Of a stretch of 64,000 nucleotides of DNA, positions 42,954 to 54,670 are shown piece by piece. The stretch spans positions 9,128-73,127 of the forward strand of contig JBBHKE010000173.1 of NCBI GenBank assembly GCA_037447655.1, written 5' to 3'. The first letter of the stretch is position 1. Each line of letters begins with the position of its first letter. Made by a program: the position numbers and the translations under genes. Origin of the DNA: Zygnema cylindricum (taxonomy: Eukaryota; Streptophyta; Zygnematophyceae; Zygnematales; Zygnemataceae). The notes under the pieces were generated by a model. The model saw nothing but the letters and a program-made list of their open reading frames with translations, was not told the DNA's origin and searched no databases.

Positions 42954-45838
42954 TTAAACACACGGAGTTTCCTCATCAGAATCGAATTCAACCTGTCATA
43001 AATAATAAAGTTATGGTCAATTAATTTCTTACCAAAACGCATATCCTTTACACATCATACTTTACTTCACTTCCTTTTACTGCACTGCCCATTGCTATTA
43101 GAGTAAATCACTCTAATTTGAGTAAGTGTTTTTGACCCAGAGTTGTGAACTGGTGTTAACAGCACTATTTAGTTAAGGGGCCCACAGCTGTTTAATCGTT
43201 TAAATCGATCATAGAAGTAATCTCAATTCTGCAGGTTAATTCTCACATTGTTTCTAGCTTCGCAAATATTTTCAATAATACATGTAGATAAAAAAGTACT
43301 CCCATCGTTATTAGAGATAATAAGACTCATTCGATTGGGAACTTTTCTGGCCGAAAATCATAAAATAGTGTTAACAACACCATTTAAGAGAGTGAACTAA
43401 ATCTGCCACGTCTCCTTGCACTGAATTAGTATTATATATTCTAATTTCGCATTAAAACTAATAAATCCTTCACGCAGTAGTCTATTTCATGTTTCCTTTA
43501 AAACGTAATTTAGTGTAGTTAATTCTGATAAAGTTAAAATTAATAATTCATTAACTCTAATAGCGATGGGAGGTGTAGCACAGTTGAAATACTTTTTCCT
43601 TTCCAAATACTGTACTGACTATACTTCCAGACACCCATTTTGAAAAAAAAAGGATAAACTATTCAAATGACGGAGAAAAGCAGGAATGATATAGAAGTTT
43701 AACAACAGAAAAGTTGTAAAATCTCCTATCAATTTGCAAGAGTAAGTATAAATCAATACAACACGATGGGCTGGAATCTTTAAAATACTAAGAGTTGAGA
43801 AACAATAAAGTACTAAAGGTCGAGAATAAAAAAAATACAAAGATTTGAGAATCAGAAAACACTAAAGGTTGAGAATCAATAAAATACTACGAATTGAAAA
43901 TCAATGAAGTACTAAAGGGTTGAGAGTCAAAAAAATACTAACGATTGATACTCACATTTGCATCTCGAAACCAGTTTCCAAATCCATCTCTTATCCAACC
44001 TGCTTCACGGAGCCTCAACTCCCTCTCCCTTCTCTCCCTCAATTCGAAACTACCGTTATCTAACTGCTCTGTCTTGGAACTGCTCTTTCCCTCCTCTCCT
44101 TCTTTACATTCACCTTTACGCTTTTTCCTCCCTCTCTCCTCTCCTGCTTTCTCTCCTCTACCACTTCTCCTTGTTTTTAAATCGACTTTAAAGTCATCAC
44201 TCCCTCCACCACCCTGAAATGGTACCACCCACCCCTTCCCCTCCCACCCACTTCCCCTCCCTCCCTCCCCCTCCTTCCCTCCTTTACCACCCTGATGTTG
44301 TAAACTCTTTACTTTTTCGATCTGAAAAGACGTTTCATTACCTTGTGTTGCGACATTTTCGAACAAATTTTTTCGTGAATTCTGTGGAAAAACAGGCAAG
44401 ATTATATCTACATGATTCTCTTTTTTCTCTTCGATTGTATTCGAGATACTAGTTTGTAACGCCCTCTCTCTCTTTGAAATATAAGGTCGAGGGAGAGATT
44501 CTCGACATTCCTCTCTTTCTTTCAGATATCTCTGAGCCTTATTTGTCTCAGTTTTATGAACCAATTTCGAAGAATTTACTTCCAAATGATTATCTTTTGC
44601 TATATTGAAAAAAGGTCGGTCGCCTTGAGAAAGTGAAAGAGAAGAAGGTTTTAGACCATCTCCTCTCAAAATCCCCTCTTTTTCCATAAAGACAGGAAAA
44701 TTTTCCGGGACTTCTTTTTCCTTTTTTGAAAGTATGGAAACCATTTTTTTCCATGTATCTATAAGCAACGGTGCCGAGCCAGGAAATGGTTTCCTCGATG
44801 AAGATTTTTTTTTGTCAGATAATAAACTAAGGGCAGTTTGTTTGTCAATACTTTGCTGAAGTTGAAAATTTTCTTCATTCCAATCAGCAGAAGAGGACAA
44901 ATGTTGGGCTCCTGAACGATGCACCTGTCAGAGAAACAGACGTCCTTCTCACATTAAAAATAATAATAAATAAAAAAGGGAATAAATAAAAAACAACCAG
45001 AATGGATGCAGAAGATTTAAGAATGGATGAGTTTTGCTCTTCCTCTCCAATGACTTGATCCTGAACTTCAAAACTTCTGGAAAAGAAAAAAAACCCTTTC
45101 GAAAAAAAAAATCTTCCGAAAAAAAACTCTTCAGAAAAAAAAACTCTGGAAAAATTAATCTTCAGAAAAAAAAAAAAACACTTCAGAAAAAAAACTAAGT
45201 GCTGATTATATCTGTCGTAAAGTATCCAAAATAGATAATAACCGCCGTAAATGGCAGTTATGAACAAACATAGTAGACAAAAATGGCAGTCAAAATAACA
45301 CCAAATATTGAAGATAGATCAAAACCGTTAATCGATGATCAGCAATTCAATAAAGTATTTCTTTCATTTTCAATTTCCACAAATCCACATCCATAGCCAT
45401 GAAGTTATTTTCTGACTCCATTCAAAACAAAGTTTAGTAAAGTTAAAAAAAAAAAAGTTCCAGAAGAAGAAATCTCTCAATCACATCCACATCCATAGCC
45501 ATAGAGTTCTTTCCTGGCTCGACGCACGTAAAACTTTTCGAAAAATAAAGTTCCAGAAGAGGAATCTCACGATCACATCCAGCCGTAGAGTTCTTTTGTG
45601 GCTCTATTCAAAACAAAGTTTCATAAAGTTTTATAAAATAAAAAGAGTGAAGAAATCTCACAATCAACATGGCTGCTGTGTCCATAACCGGTTTCTTTCG
45701 ACAAACCAAACAGATAAACTTTCCATTTGTCAGTTTTTTCGCTTCTTTAAGGGGAATTCCCTCCAATGCGAGCTCTTCCACTCGTCTTTTCCTTAATTGT
45801 GCTTCAGGAACCCAGCTGTCTCCACCATATGTACTCAT
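42954..45838 (-). CDS. SCNM1 / TITAN-like C2H2 zinc-finger protein (minor spliceosome factor)
   Basis: Exons 45838-45662, 44924-43956 and 42992-42954 (GT-AG, phase 0 throughout) give 394 residues. The N-terminus MSTYGGDSWVPEAQLRKRRV, then LTNGKFICLVC, is diagnostic of sodium channel modifier 1 and plant TITAN-LIKE. The zinc ligands are C43, C46, H61 and H67, and the finger is split by intron 1 (C-x2-C in exon 1, HRSGAQH in exon 2). The C-terminus AGWIRDGFGNWFRDAN, then VEFDSDEE from the 39 bp last exon, matches the family's conserved tail. SCNM1 is known as a U12-type spliceosome component acting in the nucleus. The middle ~230 residues are charged and poorly conserved. Exon 1 is flanked on both sides by degenerate tandem copies of its own edges, and a minisatellite abuts the exon 2 donor. 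Start chosen as the ATG giving the full conserved N-terminus. Confidence 0.9.
43083..43575. mobile_element. Compound M2 MITE in the last SCNM1-like intron
   Basis: Left terminus CACTGCCCATTGCTATTAGA at 43083, a second left-type terminus (CCCATCGTTATTAGAG) near 43300, and one right terminus complement of CTAATAGCGATGGGAGGTG before TA at 43576. It looks like two M2 copies, one inserted in or recombined with the other. The 3'-most part keeps GTAATTTAGTGTAGTTAATT. Confidence 0.6.
43785..43956. repeat. Minisatellite (~25 bp period) ending at a splice donor
   Basis: About seven degenerate units of the type AATACTAAAGGTTGAGAATC, running right up to the donor of SCNM1-like exon 2. The last unit (AATACTAACGATTGATACTC) contains the donor itself (GTGAGT on the minus strand). 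Confidence 0.75.
45050..45195. repeat. A-rich CTTCAGAAAAAAA repeat in SCNM1-like intron 1
   Basis: Five or so copies of CTTCRGAAAAAAAA / CTCTGGAAAAA words. An open frame crossing them on the minus strand is not needed to build the zinc finger and is treated as intronic. Confidence 0.6.
45370..45662. repeat. Tandem copies (~105 bp) related to the exon 1 donor edge
   Basis: Three degenerate units share AAACAAAGTTTMRTAAAGTT, GAAGAAATCTCWCAATCA and CCATAGCCATAGAGTTCTTT. The last unit merges into the 3' end of SCNM1-like exon 1 (GAAATCTCACAATCAACATG), so the earlier units are copies of the exon/intron border. Confidence 0.7.
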
Positions 45839-46310
45839 TTGAAACCTTTTGAACTATCTGCAAAACAATCCCATAAATATCTCATATGTCCTCATTTAAA
45901 TCCTTTTGAATATCTGGAGAACTGAAACCATAAATATTTTATACAGTGAGGTTCCGCATACGAGAATGCATGACTTTGGCTTTTAGTGGCCTGGTACAAT
46001 TAGAGTCATAGATACTAACTAAGGTTATTGGATGGGTAAGATCCTCAAACTGTGATTTCCTTAAATTGAAGATTTGTTTTTTCAGCTAAAGCCATATATA
46101 CATATGTACTCATTCGAAACCTTTTAAAATACCTGTAAGACAGAAGCCAAAAATATCATACGTAAAGAATTTCAGCATACACGGATACACGGTTATTCTT
46201 TTAGAGAATAAAGATAATTTAAGGCAAGATACTAATGAAGGTCGTGGGAGTTGCAGGAGCCTCAAGGTGTGGTTTCCGTAAATTGAAAACTGTTTTAGTA
46301 AACTAAATTT
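45826..46310. repeat. Tandem copies of the SCNM1-like start-codon region
   Basis: CATATGTACTCATTTGAAAC at 45826 (the start codon region on the minus strand) recurs as CATATGTCCTCATTTAAATC at about 45885 and CATATGTACTCATTCGAAAC at about 46101. Each is followed by CCTTTT and then CATAAATAT-like words. The stretch after the second and third copies is itself a ~210 bp degenerate duplication. Confidence 0.75.
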
Positions 46311-46617
46311 CAATGTTTTCTGTGTAGTCAGTAAAAAGGGCTCTCCAACACACTGGACGTACAACTGATCTCAAGTTGTCAGGACCATAAATAATACATA
46401 ATACGCAACATATGATAATGCATTTTACGTTGGAATTTTCCAAATGTAAATGCTTAAAAAGAAGTGGCTTATAAAGGTCTATGCCGACCCTTTGTATTGA
46501 GTACATAAGGTTGTATGGACCAATGAGCTCCATGATTTCTTTCACCAAGACTGTGGTTCAACAGGATGGACAATAGATATATGAAACAAAAGAGTAGCCT
46601 AAGGAAAGGTTAAGTTA

Positions 46618-46811
46618 CAGTGCCCATCGAAATTAGAGTAAATGACTCTCAATCAAGTGCGGGCGTTTGACTCAAAATCATAAATTAGTGTTAACAACAC
46701 TATATAGTTAAATGGCCCATCACGAGCCACGTGGCAAAACATGATTTACTGTAGTGAATTTTAATAGTGTTAAGACTAACAATTCACTAACTCTAATAGG
46801 GATGGGCAATG
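46618..46811. mobile_element. MITE, family M2
   Basis: 194 bp flanked by TA on both sides. Ends CAGTGCCCATCGAAATTAGA and complement of CTAATAGGGATGGGCAATG. The core has CACTATATAGTTAAATGGCC and GAGCCACGTGGCAAAACATG. Confidence 0.8.
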
Positions 46812-49431
46812 TACTGTAATTTCCTCTGTTGTATAATGTATCATTTCTCCCGCCGCTTATGGTTATTTGGTTTCTCATATGATGTTTTGACAATTTGAGA
46901 CTGCTCCAAAACCTCCTTGAGCGAGATTTTATGAGGATTCTAAAAGTAAACTAAAGGTTAACATTTTTGCAAAACATGCTGGAGAGCAATTGCGAGAAAA
47001 GGTTTCGAAAGGGAAAAATAGTCTCCAAAAGTTCAAATTTATAAAAAAAAGAAAAAATAAGAAAAAATGACATTGGAAGAGATAATTGTTCAAGTTGGAG
47101 GAACACTACAATAAAATCGAAAACAAAGTTCGCAACATAAAAGGCAACAAACATTACTTCTTGGGAAAGAAAACTGAACTTCTGTTCGTTAACAATTGAA
47201 GGATAACCTTCAAAAAGTACCTCAATAATGCAATTGCTTAAGACGGGTCAAAATATCACGTGGCAAAGCTGAAAAAGGAAGACAAAGCAGTGGGAGAGAG
47301 GAGAGAAAGCAGAGGGAGAAGACGGAGGGTTTGATTAGAGGGAGAGAAGAGAGAGAGAGCAGAGAGAGAACAGAGGGATAGAGGATAGAGAGCAAAGGGA
47401 GAGAGCTGAGAGAGAAAGAAGGGAGCGGACAGTACTATATGACTTTAACGATCGTGGAAATAGACGAAGTTAAAAGCCGAAGTTCATGATTATTAAGTCA
47501 TCAGTCATAACCAGAGTAGAGTTAAAGCGTTATCTTATTAAAAGTCAGAGGGAAAAAACGTTTAAATTTTGGCATTTCTGTAGGTAGGGCTGTGACAATG
47601 AGTGACGCACGAAAAGGAAGAGTATTGGAAAAAAAGAGACGAACCTTCCTTTTCTCTGTGGCAAGAATTGATATTTGAATGAAATAAAAAAAACCCTAAA
47701 ATCAGGAAATTCTAGGTTGATGAACGTCTGAGGAGAAATCAAGAAGACAGCAAATTCATGAAAAGATTGGCAAAAATGTGTACGACAATTTTGTAAATGT
47801 GTGATTCACATTTTAACGATAATAAACTTGTTTAAAAAAAGCGCGAAGGAAATTCGTCTGGGTACAGGGAAAATACGAAAATCATGGACGTGTTGGGAAA
47901 CTGGTACAATTTTGCAACAGATGTAAACCGTAGGGAATATGAAATGTTTCCCGTAGTCTATTTTCACTATGGGTTTTTTAGTTTCGTCTTTGTCGTCAGC
48001 TGGTTTATCATCGTGCTTGCTTAATAAAATCTTAATATGAAATATCTGAATGAAATTAAATTAGGTCTCCACTCGTGTTTTAGAGCTTTCCAGTTTTTAG
48101 GCGGCAAAGCATCCTTGCATATTTTTCTTTTAGAAGTTGTGAGCAGGAAAGCAGCGTTTAAATGCTTCCTTTTAGGAGCTTCATTTTCTTTTTGTTTCGA
48201 AAAATGTTTTTTGTGGAAGATTCAACTAAAATGTTTCTTTTTAGGACTTAGTCAGCAGACGAAACATCATCTAAATTTCTTTTTTTTAGGACTTTTATCC
48301 AAAGTATCTCTTACTAGGGCTATTAGCAGACAAGGCATCATATAAATTGTTTCCTCTTAAAAGTTTGAATTTTTGGGCGATTCAGAGGTCCTTGCCCTTC
48401 TGAGAAAGATCATTCATCCACAAGGTTTTGAAACGTAATTGCTGTTAACGGATACGCTAATTTAACTAAGCAATGTACTCCATCAGGGAATCATATCAAC
48501 ACTCACATTGAAAAACAAACCACATCGCTAAGTCTTGATAACAATTGACTTAATCATGCATGTGACTACGTGACTTTCAAATGCTTTGATCAACATGAAG
48601 ACATCAAAGTAACAAACCACAAAAATGTAGAAAGAGTCGAGTCTCTCATCATCTTATCATCTCATTGTCATCATGAGATTTTCTTGTCCATAGATGTACA
48701 TACATGTTATACGTATACAAGGTATACATATGCATGTACGAACAAGATAAACGAGTGTAAAGATCATCAATACAACGGAAAAAGAAAATACCGGGACAGA
48801 GTTCAGGGAAATCTAGGCTTCTACAAGTCGATTTATAGTCTCATGTTGTCTCCCATCCCATGCCCAATTATAGGTAAGTAGACGTTAAATATAGAGAGAG
48901 GCAAAACATTTCGTTAAGTGCTGAAACGATTTAGTTTAAATTTCTGGCAACTAAAGTCAACAGAAATTGCAAACATAGTCACTCTGTTTTTGTAACTCTA
49001 TCGTACATAAAAAGAATGCGTGTTGCATCTCCGATGTTACAAAAAGAGTATAAGGCAGGATGAAAACAAAATAAAAAAATACATCGGAAATTGTCAAAGT
49101 TTTCAAAAATATAAAAGGAATCAACAACTGCATAACATGTGTCCTTTTCCGACAACTTCTGAATAACACTGGATATCCGCAGGCTTCATTCCAATTTGAA
49201 AAAGACAATAATACGTGCGAACTCTATAAACATCTTCACCTTATACCGAGTTACAAAAAAAGAATGCCCTCTACCAACTACTGACCACCTCGACCGAGGC
49301 TAAAAAATGGGAAGCAATTTAGAAAACCAGCATATACTTCTTCACGATGCAATAATTTATCCGCATTCAAAAGAATATCGGACGAAAGTAGATACAATTA
49401 ATAAATGTAATCACCAGTCGTGACTCGATTT
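46812..49431. other. Intergenic, no gene seen; GA-rich and minisatellite patches
   Basis: A GA-rich stretch at 47275-47425 and a degenerate minisatellite at 48097-48365 (units with AGCAGACRAAGCATC and TTTCTTTTTAGGACTT) are the only structure. A 102-codon open frame at 48037-48345 is the minisatellite translated and is not called as a gene. Confidence 0.5.
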
Positions 49432-52011
49432 CTATGCAGTACCCTCCAGTTTTTGCCACAATCTCGGGTCATTGAAATCATTGATAGTGAAAGATGCTCC
49501 AACATTTTCGAGAACCGAGGCTTTTTGACAAGTCAGAATTCCAATAGTAGGAAGTCCTGCAGCCACAGCAGCTTTCATTCCTGAGGGAGAATCCTGCAAG
49601 TAAAGAAAAAAAACAGAAAAAGAAAGGGCACCAAAACATGCCATTATTTTTTCTCCTTAATTCAAATAACAAAACATCTCATTCAAATAGAGCTTCATAA
49701 TATGCAAAAAAACGTCATTAAAACGAACCAGTTTATCTCTCCTAATTCAAATAAACTTCGTTTTTGAGGTTCTTCCACCAAGGTTACACCAGCTTTCTCA
49801 TGTTAGTTTCCCTCTTTTAACTCAAATTATTAGCTGGATAATAGAGTCCACAAAGGTCAAACCAATTTCCTCGACTTTACACCAAAATCGAAACCTTCAA
49901 CATCAGACTGCAAACAAACTTTCAAACCGAAAAAACTAGAAAAAACCCAGGTAAACCTTTGAAGTTAATACTAACCTCAACAGCGAATGCATGTTCCGCA
50001 GACACATTAAGCAACTCCAATGCTTTCAAATACGGATCAGGGAACGGTTTTGCTCGTTCGCACTCAGAGCCTATTACCAACTCTTCAAAGAAAGACGATA
50101 AGCCGAGACTCGCAATCATTTGTTCCGCGTTTTCTCGTGGAGCATTCGTGACAGCCGCCCGTCGGATTCCTTTTAGCTCGAGCCATTTACATAACCGATG
50201 TAAACCTTGAACTTCTTCTAATTTCTCTGCAGCAACTCTTTTCAGACACATACAGATAGATAGATATCCAGAATGTTTAATCTCTGAATCCTTCACCTTT
50301 TCGTATCGATAATGAAATATCTAGCATCATATATAATTTGGGGCAGAATATTTGGACCCTGAAACATTCACCTTTTCATAACGATACTTAAATTTCTAGC
50401 TTGATTTACAAGTTGGACGCAGTCTTAACAATAGCAAGTTTAAGTGTTAAGTACTTCAGGTACCATCAAGGTACAAAAACCAAGACTGCTTTCTAGCGTC
50501 GTTTGAGAAAAAAAGTGATAACATTTTTCCGGTATTAAAAGTTGTGCAAAAAGAGTCCTTAAAATCAGTCAACAGAAGCCCATTTCTAGTGTACAAAAGG
50601 AGCGAAAAATGAGATGCTAAAGGTGCATTTACTGAGTATGAAGAGAAGTAAAGGAGAAAAAGAAGTCCGGATATTTCTCTTAAAAAAAGAACACTTTCTA
50701 CACGAGAGAAGTATAGGAGAGAGAGAGAAGTCCAGAGGATTTTTCCAGAAAAATAGTGTACTTACTACAGGACAGTAGTTTAGGAGAGAGAGAAGTCGAA
50801 AAGGATGGTTTTAGTAATTACTACAGAAGAGAAAGTATAGGAGAGAGAGAAGTCCAGAGGATTCTTTCAGAAAAAGCATCCTTATTACAGGAGAGAAATA
50901 CAGCGGAGAGAAGTAAAAGAGGATATTTTCAGAAAAAAATATGCTTATGACAGGAAAAAAGTATAGCAGAGAGTAACAGAGAAGTATACAAGAGCAAGAA
51001 GTCAAAATAATATTTCAGAAAAACGTAAAATAGTAAACTTACTTTCGAAAACGAGCCTCCTTTTCCACCAAAAGAGCGTCCCGTTTCTCCTCCGGCCAGT
51101 CAGGGAAAAAGTCCTTTCCAATATCCGGATTGTGTCGGCCACTAATGTACTTATTAAAAAACTCCTCGTCAATAGGCACACCGTTTTGAAATCCAACCTA
51201 TCAAATGATTGCAAGAAAAATCAGGTCATTTCTGAAAGGTTTTTCGAAGAAACAGCCATCAAGAGGAATATATGGCCTAAAGGAGCAACATCTGTATAAG
51301 AACCACAGTATCCATCGCTATAAGTGCTAGACATTTTTCGGGCACTCAAACGTCTCTAGCTTTATCTTCAACCATTGGATATTTCTTTTCAGGGGAGCAC
51401 CCGAAAGGTAACGGTCTAACATTTCGACCTTGACAACACGATTGAAAATAAATAAAAAATGTGACGAGGAAAATTACTTGCGAGTGCCCAGCAAATTTTT
51501 AACACTAATGGCAATGGGCAGTGTAGTCACCACCTAACCAAACGTTTTTTCAAAGCTGCTGTAAAAATACCAATTTCTGCAACAATAATTGGATAAGGAA
51601 CAAAGATTCAACTGCACAAAAGCCAAACTACACATTATATCGCTGTTAGAATTGATAACTCTAATTCGACTTCGTGTTTTTTTGACTCAAAATCATAAAA
51701 TAGTGTTGATATTACTATTTGGTCATGTGGTCCATAACGAGCCACATTGAAAAAAATCTTCTATTTTGGTTAATTTAACAAAATGTTAACGCTAAAAATT
51801 CACGAAGTCTAATAGCAATGTAAGGTGTAGTAATACAAAAGTCAAGTTATGTCATTTTTCTCACCTCTTGCAAAATCTCACGAAAGGCTAAATAATGCAA
51901 GGGATCGGAATCGGCCAATGTGCCATCCACATCAAATAAAACTGCCTTTATTTGGTCCACTGGTGGAAAAACTTTTCCCTTCACCGTTGTTTCTGCATGT
52001 CCAAACAACAT
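49432..52011 (-). CDS. HAD-superfamily phosphatase, SGPP-like (sugar/glycerol phosphatase)
   Basis: Four exons, 52011-51865, 51197-51043, 50237-49976 and 49593-49432, with consistent phases, give 241 residues, close to the 244 of Arabidopsis SGPP as I recall it. All HAD motifs are present. Motif I, DVDGTLADSD at ~27-36, holds the nucleophile and acid/base aspartates. Motif II is the Thr in RRAAVTNAPREN. Motif III is the Lys in SECERAKPFPDPY. Motif IV is VEDSPSGMKAAVAAG, created across the exon 3/4 junction. The helical cap contains GVPIDEEFFNKYISGRHNPD. The family dephosphorylates small phosphosugars with broad specificity; cytosolic location is inferred from the lack of a clear targeting peptide. 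The start is the first ATG in frame before the conserved VLFDVDG; codons upstream (to 52035) stay open but begin with TTG. Intron 2 contains a minisatellite that reaches the exon 2 donor. Confidence 0.92.
50640..51043. repeat. Minisatellite (~60-65 bp period) ending at a splice donor
   Basis: About six degenerate units with AGGAGAGAGAGAAGTCCAGA, TTTCAGAAAAA and CTTACTACAGG words fill the SGPP-like intron 2. The final unit (TTTCAGAAAAACGTAAAATA then AAACTTACTTTCG) contains the exon 2 donor, GTAAGT on the minus strand. Confidence 0.75.
51304..51523. mobile_element. MITE-like element related to M2
   Basis: Left CACAGTATCCATCGCTATAA and right complement of CACTAATGGCAATGGGCAGT pair imperfectly, followed by TA. 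GGGCACTC and GAGTGCCC form an inner inverted pair. It lies in SGPP-like intron 1. Confidence 0.5.
51631..51827. mobile_element. MITE, family M2, in SGPP-like intron 1
   Basis: 197 bp flanked by TA. Ends CACATTATATCGCTGTTAGA and complement of CTAATAGCAATGTAAGGTG. The core includes GACTCAAAATCATAAAATAG and a mutated G-box (GAGCCACATTG). Confidence 0.7.
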
Positions 52012-54670
52012 TTCCAAACAATATTTCTGTGTCAATTTTTACTTTGACCAGCCAAAGAAGAAGATATCATGCCACAATAAAAAATGACAATGTAAAAAAA
52101 AGTGACTTTGACACATAAGTAAAAGTGTTTCAAAGTTTAAAATACATGAGTTTAATCAGGTAACCTAATATACCGCTTCACTTAGTTTGTGGCTAGCAAA
52201 ACTTTAGCTTGCAAGGACAAACAAAATGGGGTCTAATATAATATATTTATCTTAAAATGGCAATTGTAAAAATATTAACTGCACCAAAATGACTGGAATA
52301 TAGGAGGAATTTCAATTCCCAAGGACATCATTTTTTTCCAAAAATGTATTGCTCATTGTCTGAAAACAGCTTTAATTTTGGAGAGAGTGGGACGATGGTA
52401 GTAGGTGGGGGAGTCGTAGTGGGAGTAGTAGGAGGAGGAGTGGTAGGAGGAGGAGGAAAGTTGTTCACAGGGAAGTTTAGACTTGGGAGAGAGAGTTCCG
52501 AGAGGGAGGAAGAACGGACGGAAAGTAATGAGGGAGAGGGAGAGTAAAAAACAATGAATGGATACACTGGACTTCTATGTTAAACAGATTCATCTGTTTA
52601 TAACCGAGTTATTATGACCAAAATGAGGTGAAAAATATAATTAGCGTGGATGCCTCCATTGCACTGCGTATCACCACTAATTATATTCACGCTAACTAGG
52701 TCTATTCAGTGATTTTTTTGTTTAGCAATAAACATGAGTTAGAATGGAGAGCAGCTAATCTGTAGATAAAAAAAAAAAAAAAACCAAAAAAAGGTTCTGG
52801 CATCTCTAATCCTAAGCCTAAAAAACCAATCAGTATACCTTTGGATTTCTCCTCATTATTGAGTGTTGTCAAAGAGGAACCAGTCATGATACTCGCTGAA
52901 ATGGAGAATGAGTTAAAATGGGGTAAATCCTTTTTAGGTAGGTTTGAGAAAAGGTTCGTCAGAGGTGGCCACTTATTGATTGTCGGAAACGACTTTTTCC
53001 CTCTTCCCAAAGGTTCACAAAAACGTTGGAGAAAACTTTGGCCTCCCACCTGACACATTGATTGGGTGGTTGTCTCAAAAAATGTCAACTCCAAAAATAT
53101 CCACCCAAATTTTCTATTCAAGACACAATTTTCCTTTCCAATTTTTCAATCCAGCTTCAAATCTAATGTATCAAAGATACATCACGTATTGTTATTAGCG
53201 TCGATGATTTTATTGCCACTTTAATCATCTTTTCTCCTTGCACACATGTCCGGTTCGTTTGGAGACGGCCAATCGAAAGGTAAAATCCTTTTCTTTCGAT
53301 CGCAACAGTCCGATAAAAGACCCGATAATTGTGCAGGGAGAAAATATTATTTAAGTTGCAAAAAAACATTGACACAATAACGATACAGGGTGTTGTTTAA
53401 ATATTTTTAAATCAAAAGTCGGACACCAACGCCTTTCAACCTCTAAAATTGCCACTCCTTAGAAACAGCAAACTTTAAAAAAGGATCTGTAACTTCCAAA
53501 TTAAAAACAAAAAGGGTGAGGATCAAAAGGACACTAAATTTGCTCAACATTCTCCATAAACCTTGTCCAAAACGTAAACCAAAAACTTGATATGATAACG
53601 AGCTTATGTTTCGGCTTAGTTATTACCTGTAAAGTAGCGTATAAAAACCGATATACCGGTAGCTTATTACCGGCGACATTTATAAATCCATTAAATTAAA
53701 CTTATCAAGTTAAAAGGAAGAAATTAGACGCAATCTTCAGAAGAAGAGACAGACCAAAAAGCTGTAAAAAAATGATGATACCTTCATTTAGATAATTATC
53801 TTTGTCCACTAAAAGGGAGATTGCAAATACATTTCAAAAACTAAACCTTCGATAATTTTTTTTAAATGAAAGCAAAAAAAAATATTCTCTGAACTTGCAA
53901 GTTTATGCATAACCAATCTAATTAAAAACAAAAGTGTATATATAACAAAGGATTGGTTTTTTTATCTTGGACCCTTAAGATATTGATCTGGGATAGAAAA
54001 AAGCAAAAATCTTACAGAAAACTATTCAAAAAATGATTCTTGAAAGTTAAAACTCTGGAGAATAATCCTGATTGGCCAAAGACTGAAGGAGAAGAAAAGA
54101 TAAAATTTGAAAAATATTACTTTTGCATCTCTAAGACATTTGAGCTAAAATAATAATAATAAAAAAAAACTTACAGGAAAGTATTGAAAGGGAGGAACTT
54201 TTCTCAGAATTAGGACTTTGGAAAGTAATCCTGATTAACCAAAGATGGCTGCTAGCCAAAAAAATTCTATGGATTGCATTCAGCTTTTTATCTTTTCATT
54301 ATTAAATGTGCTGAAGTTATCTATAGGGATCCATTTTTCTTTTATTTAATGGCAAATATAGTAAAAGTTGATGAAATGTCGCATTAATAGACACAGTACA
54401 GTGAGTCGGATAAAAAAATAATTAGTGATTATCCAAAGTTTAAATTAATCAGTTTACAACTTTCAGACCTTTACTCATGAAGAATGCAAACTAGGTGTAG
54501 GATCGAAATTGACTAGTTTTTAAAAACCCTTCTATTTAATAAACAAAAAAAGATTGTCGTGTACACAAAGTCACAAAGTTGTCACTTATTTAATCCAAAA
54601 GCCGATGAAACTGTTTGTCATTTGTCTCGTTGAAAAAAAATAAAAAATAGATTAGAAATCGCTAAGTATA
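52012..54670. other. Intergenic, no gene seen
   Basis: Contains a GTAGGAGGAGG-type low-complexity patch at 52395-52550 and an open minus-strand frame at 52702-53121 that I could not support as a gene. The rest is AT-rich unique sequence. Confidence 0.45.

Noticed and set aside
44990-45080. Candidate middle exon of the SCNM1-like gene (FEVQDQVIGEEEQNSS frame)
   Set aside because: Joining exon 1 directly to 44924 rebuilds the C2H2 finger with correct spacing; inserting this piece would break it.
48037-48345. 102-codon plus-strand frame with repeating FLLG/FFLG words
   Set aside because: It is a degenerate minisatellite translated; no conserved domain.
52702-53121. Minus-strand frame containing ILIGFLGLGLEMPE, reminiscent of the NAD-binding start of glyoxylate reductase
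   Set aside because: The third glycine of the Rossmann motif is missing and nothing downstream continues the family. A chance resemblance or a tiny relic cannot be separated.
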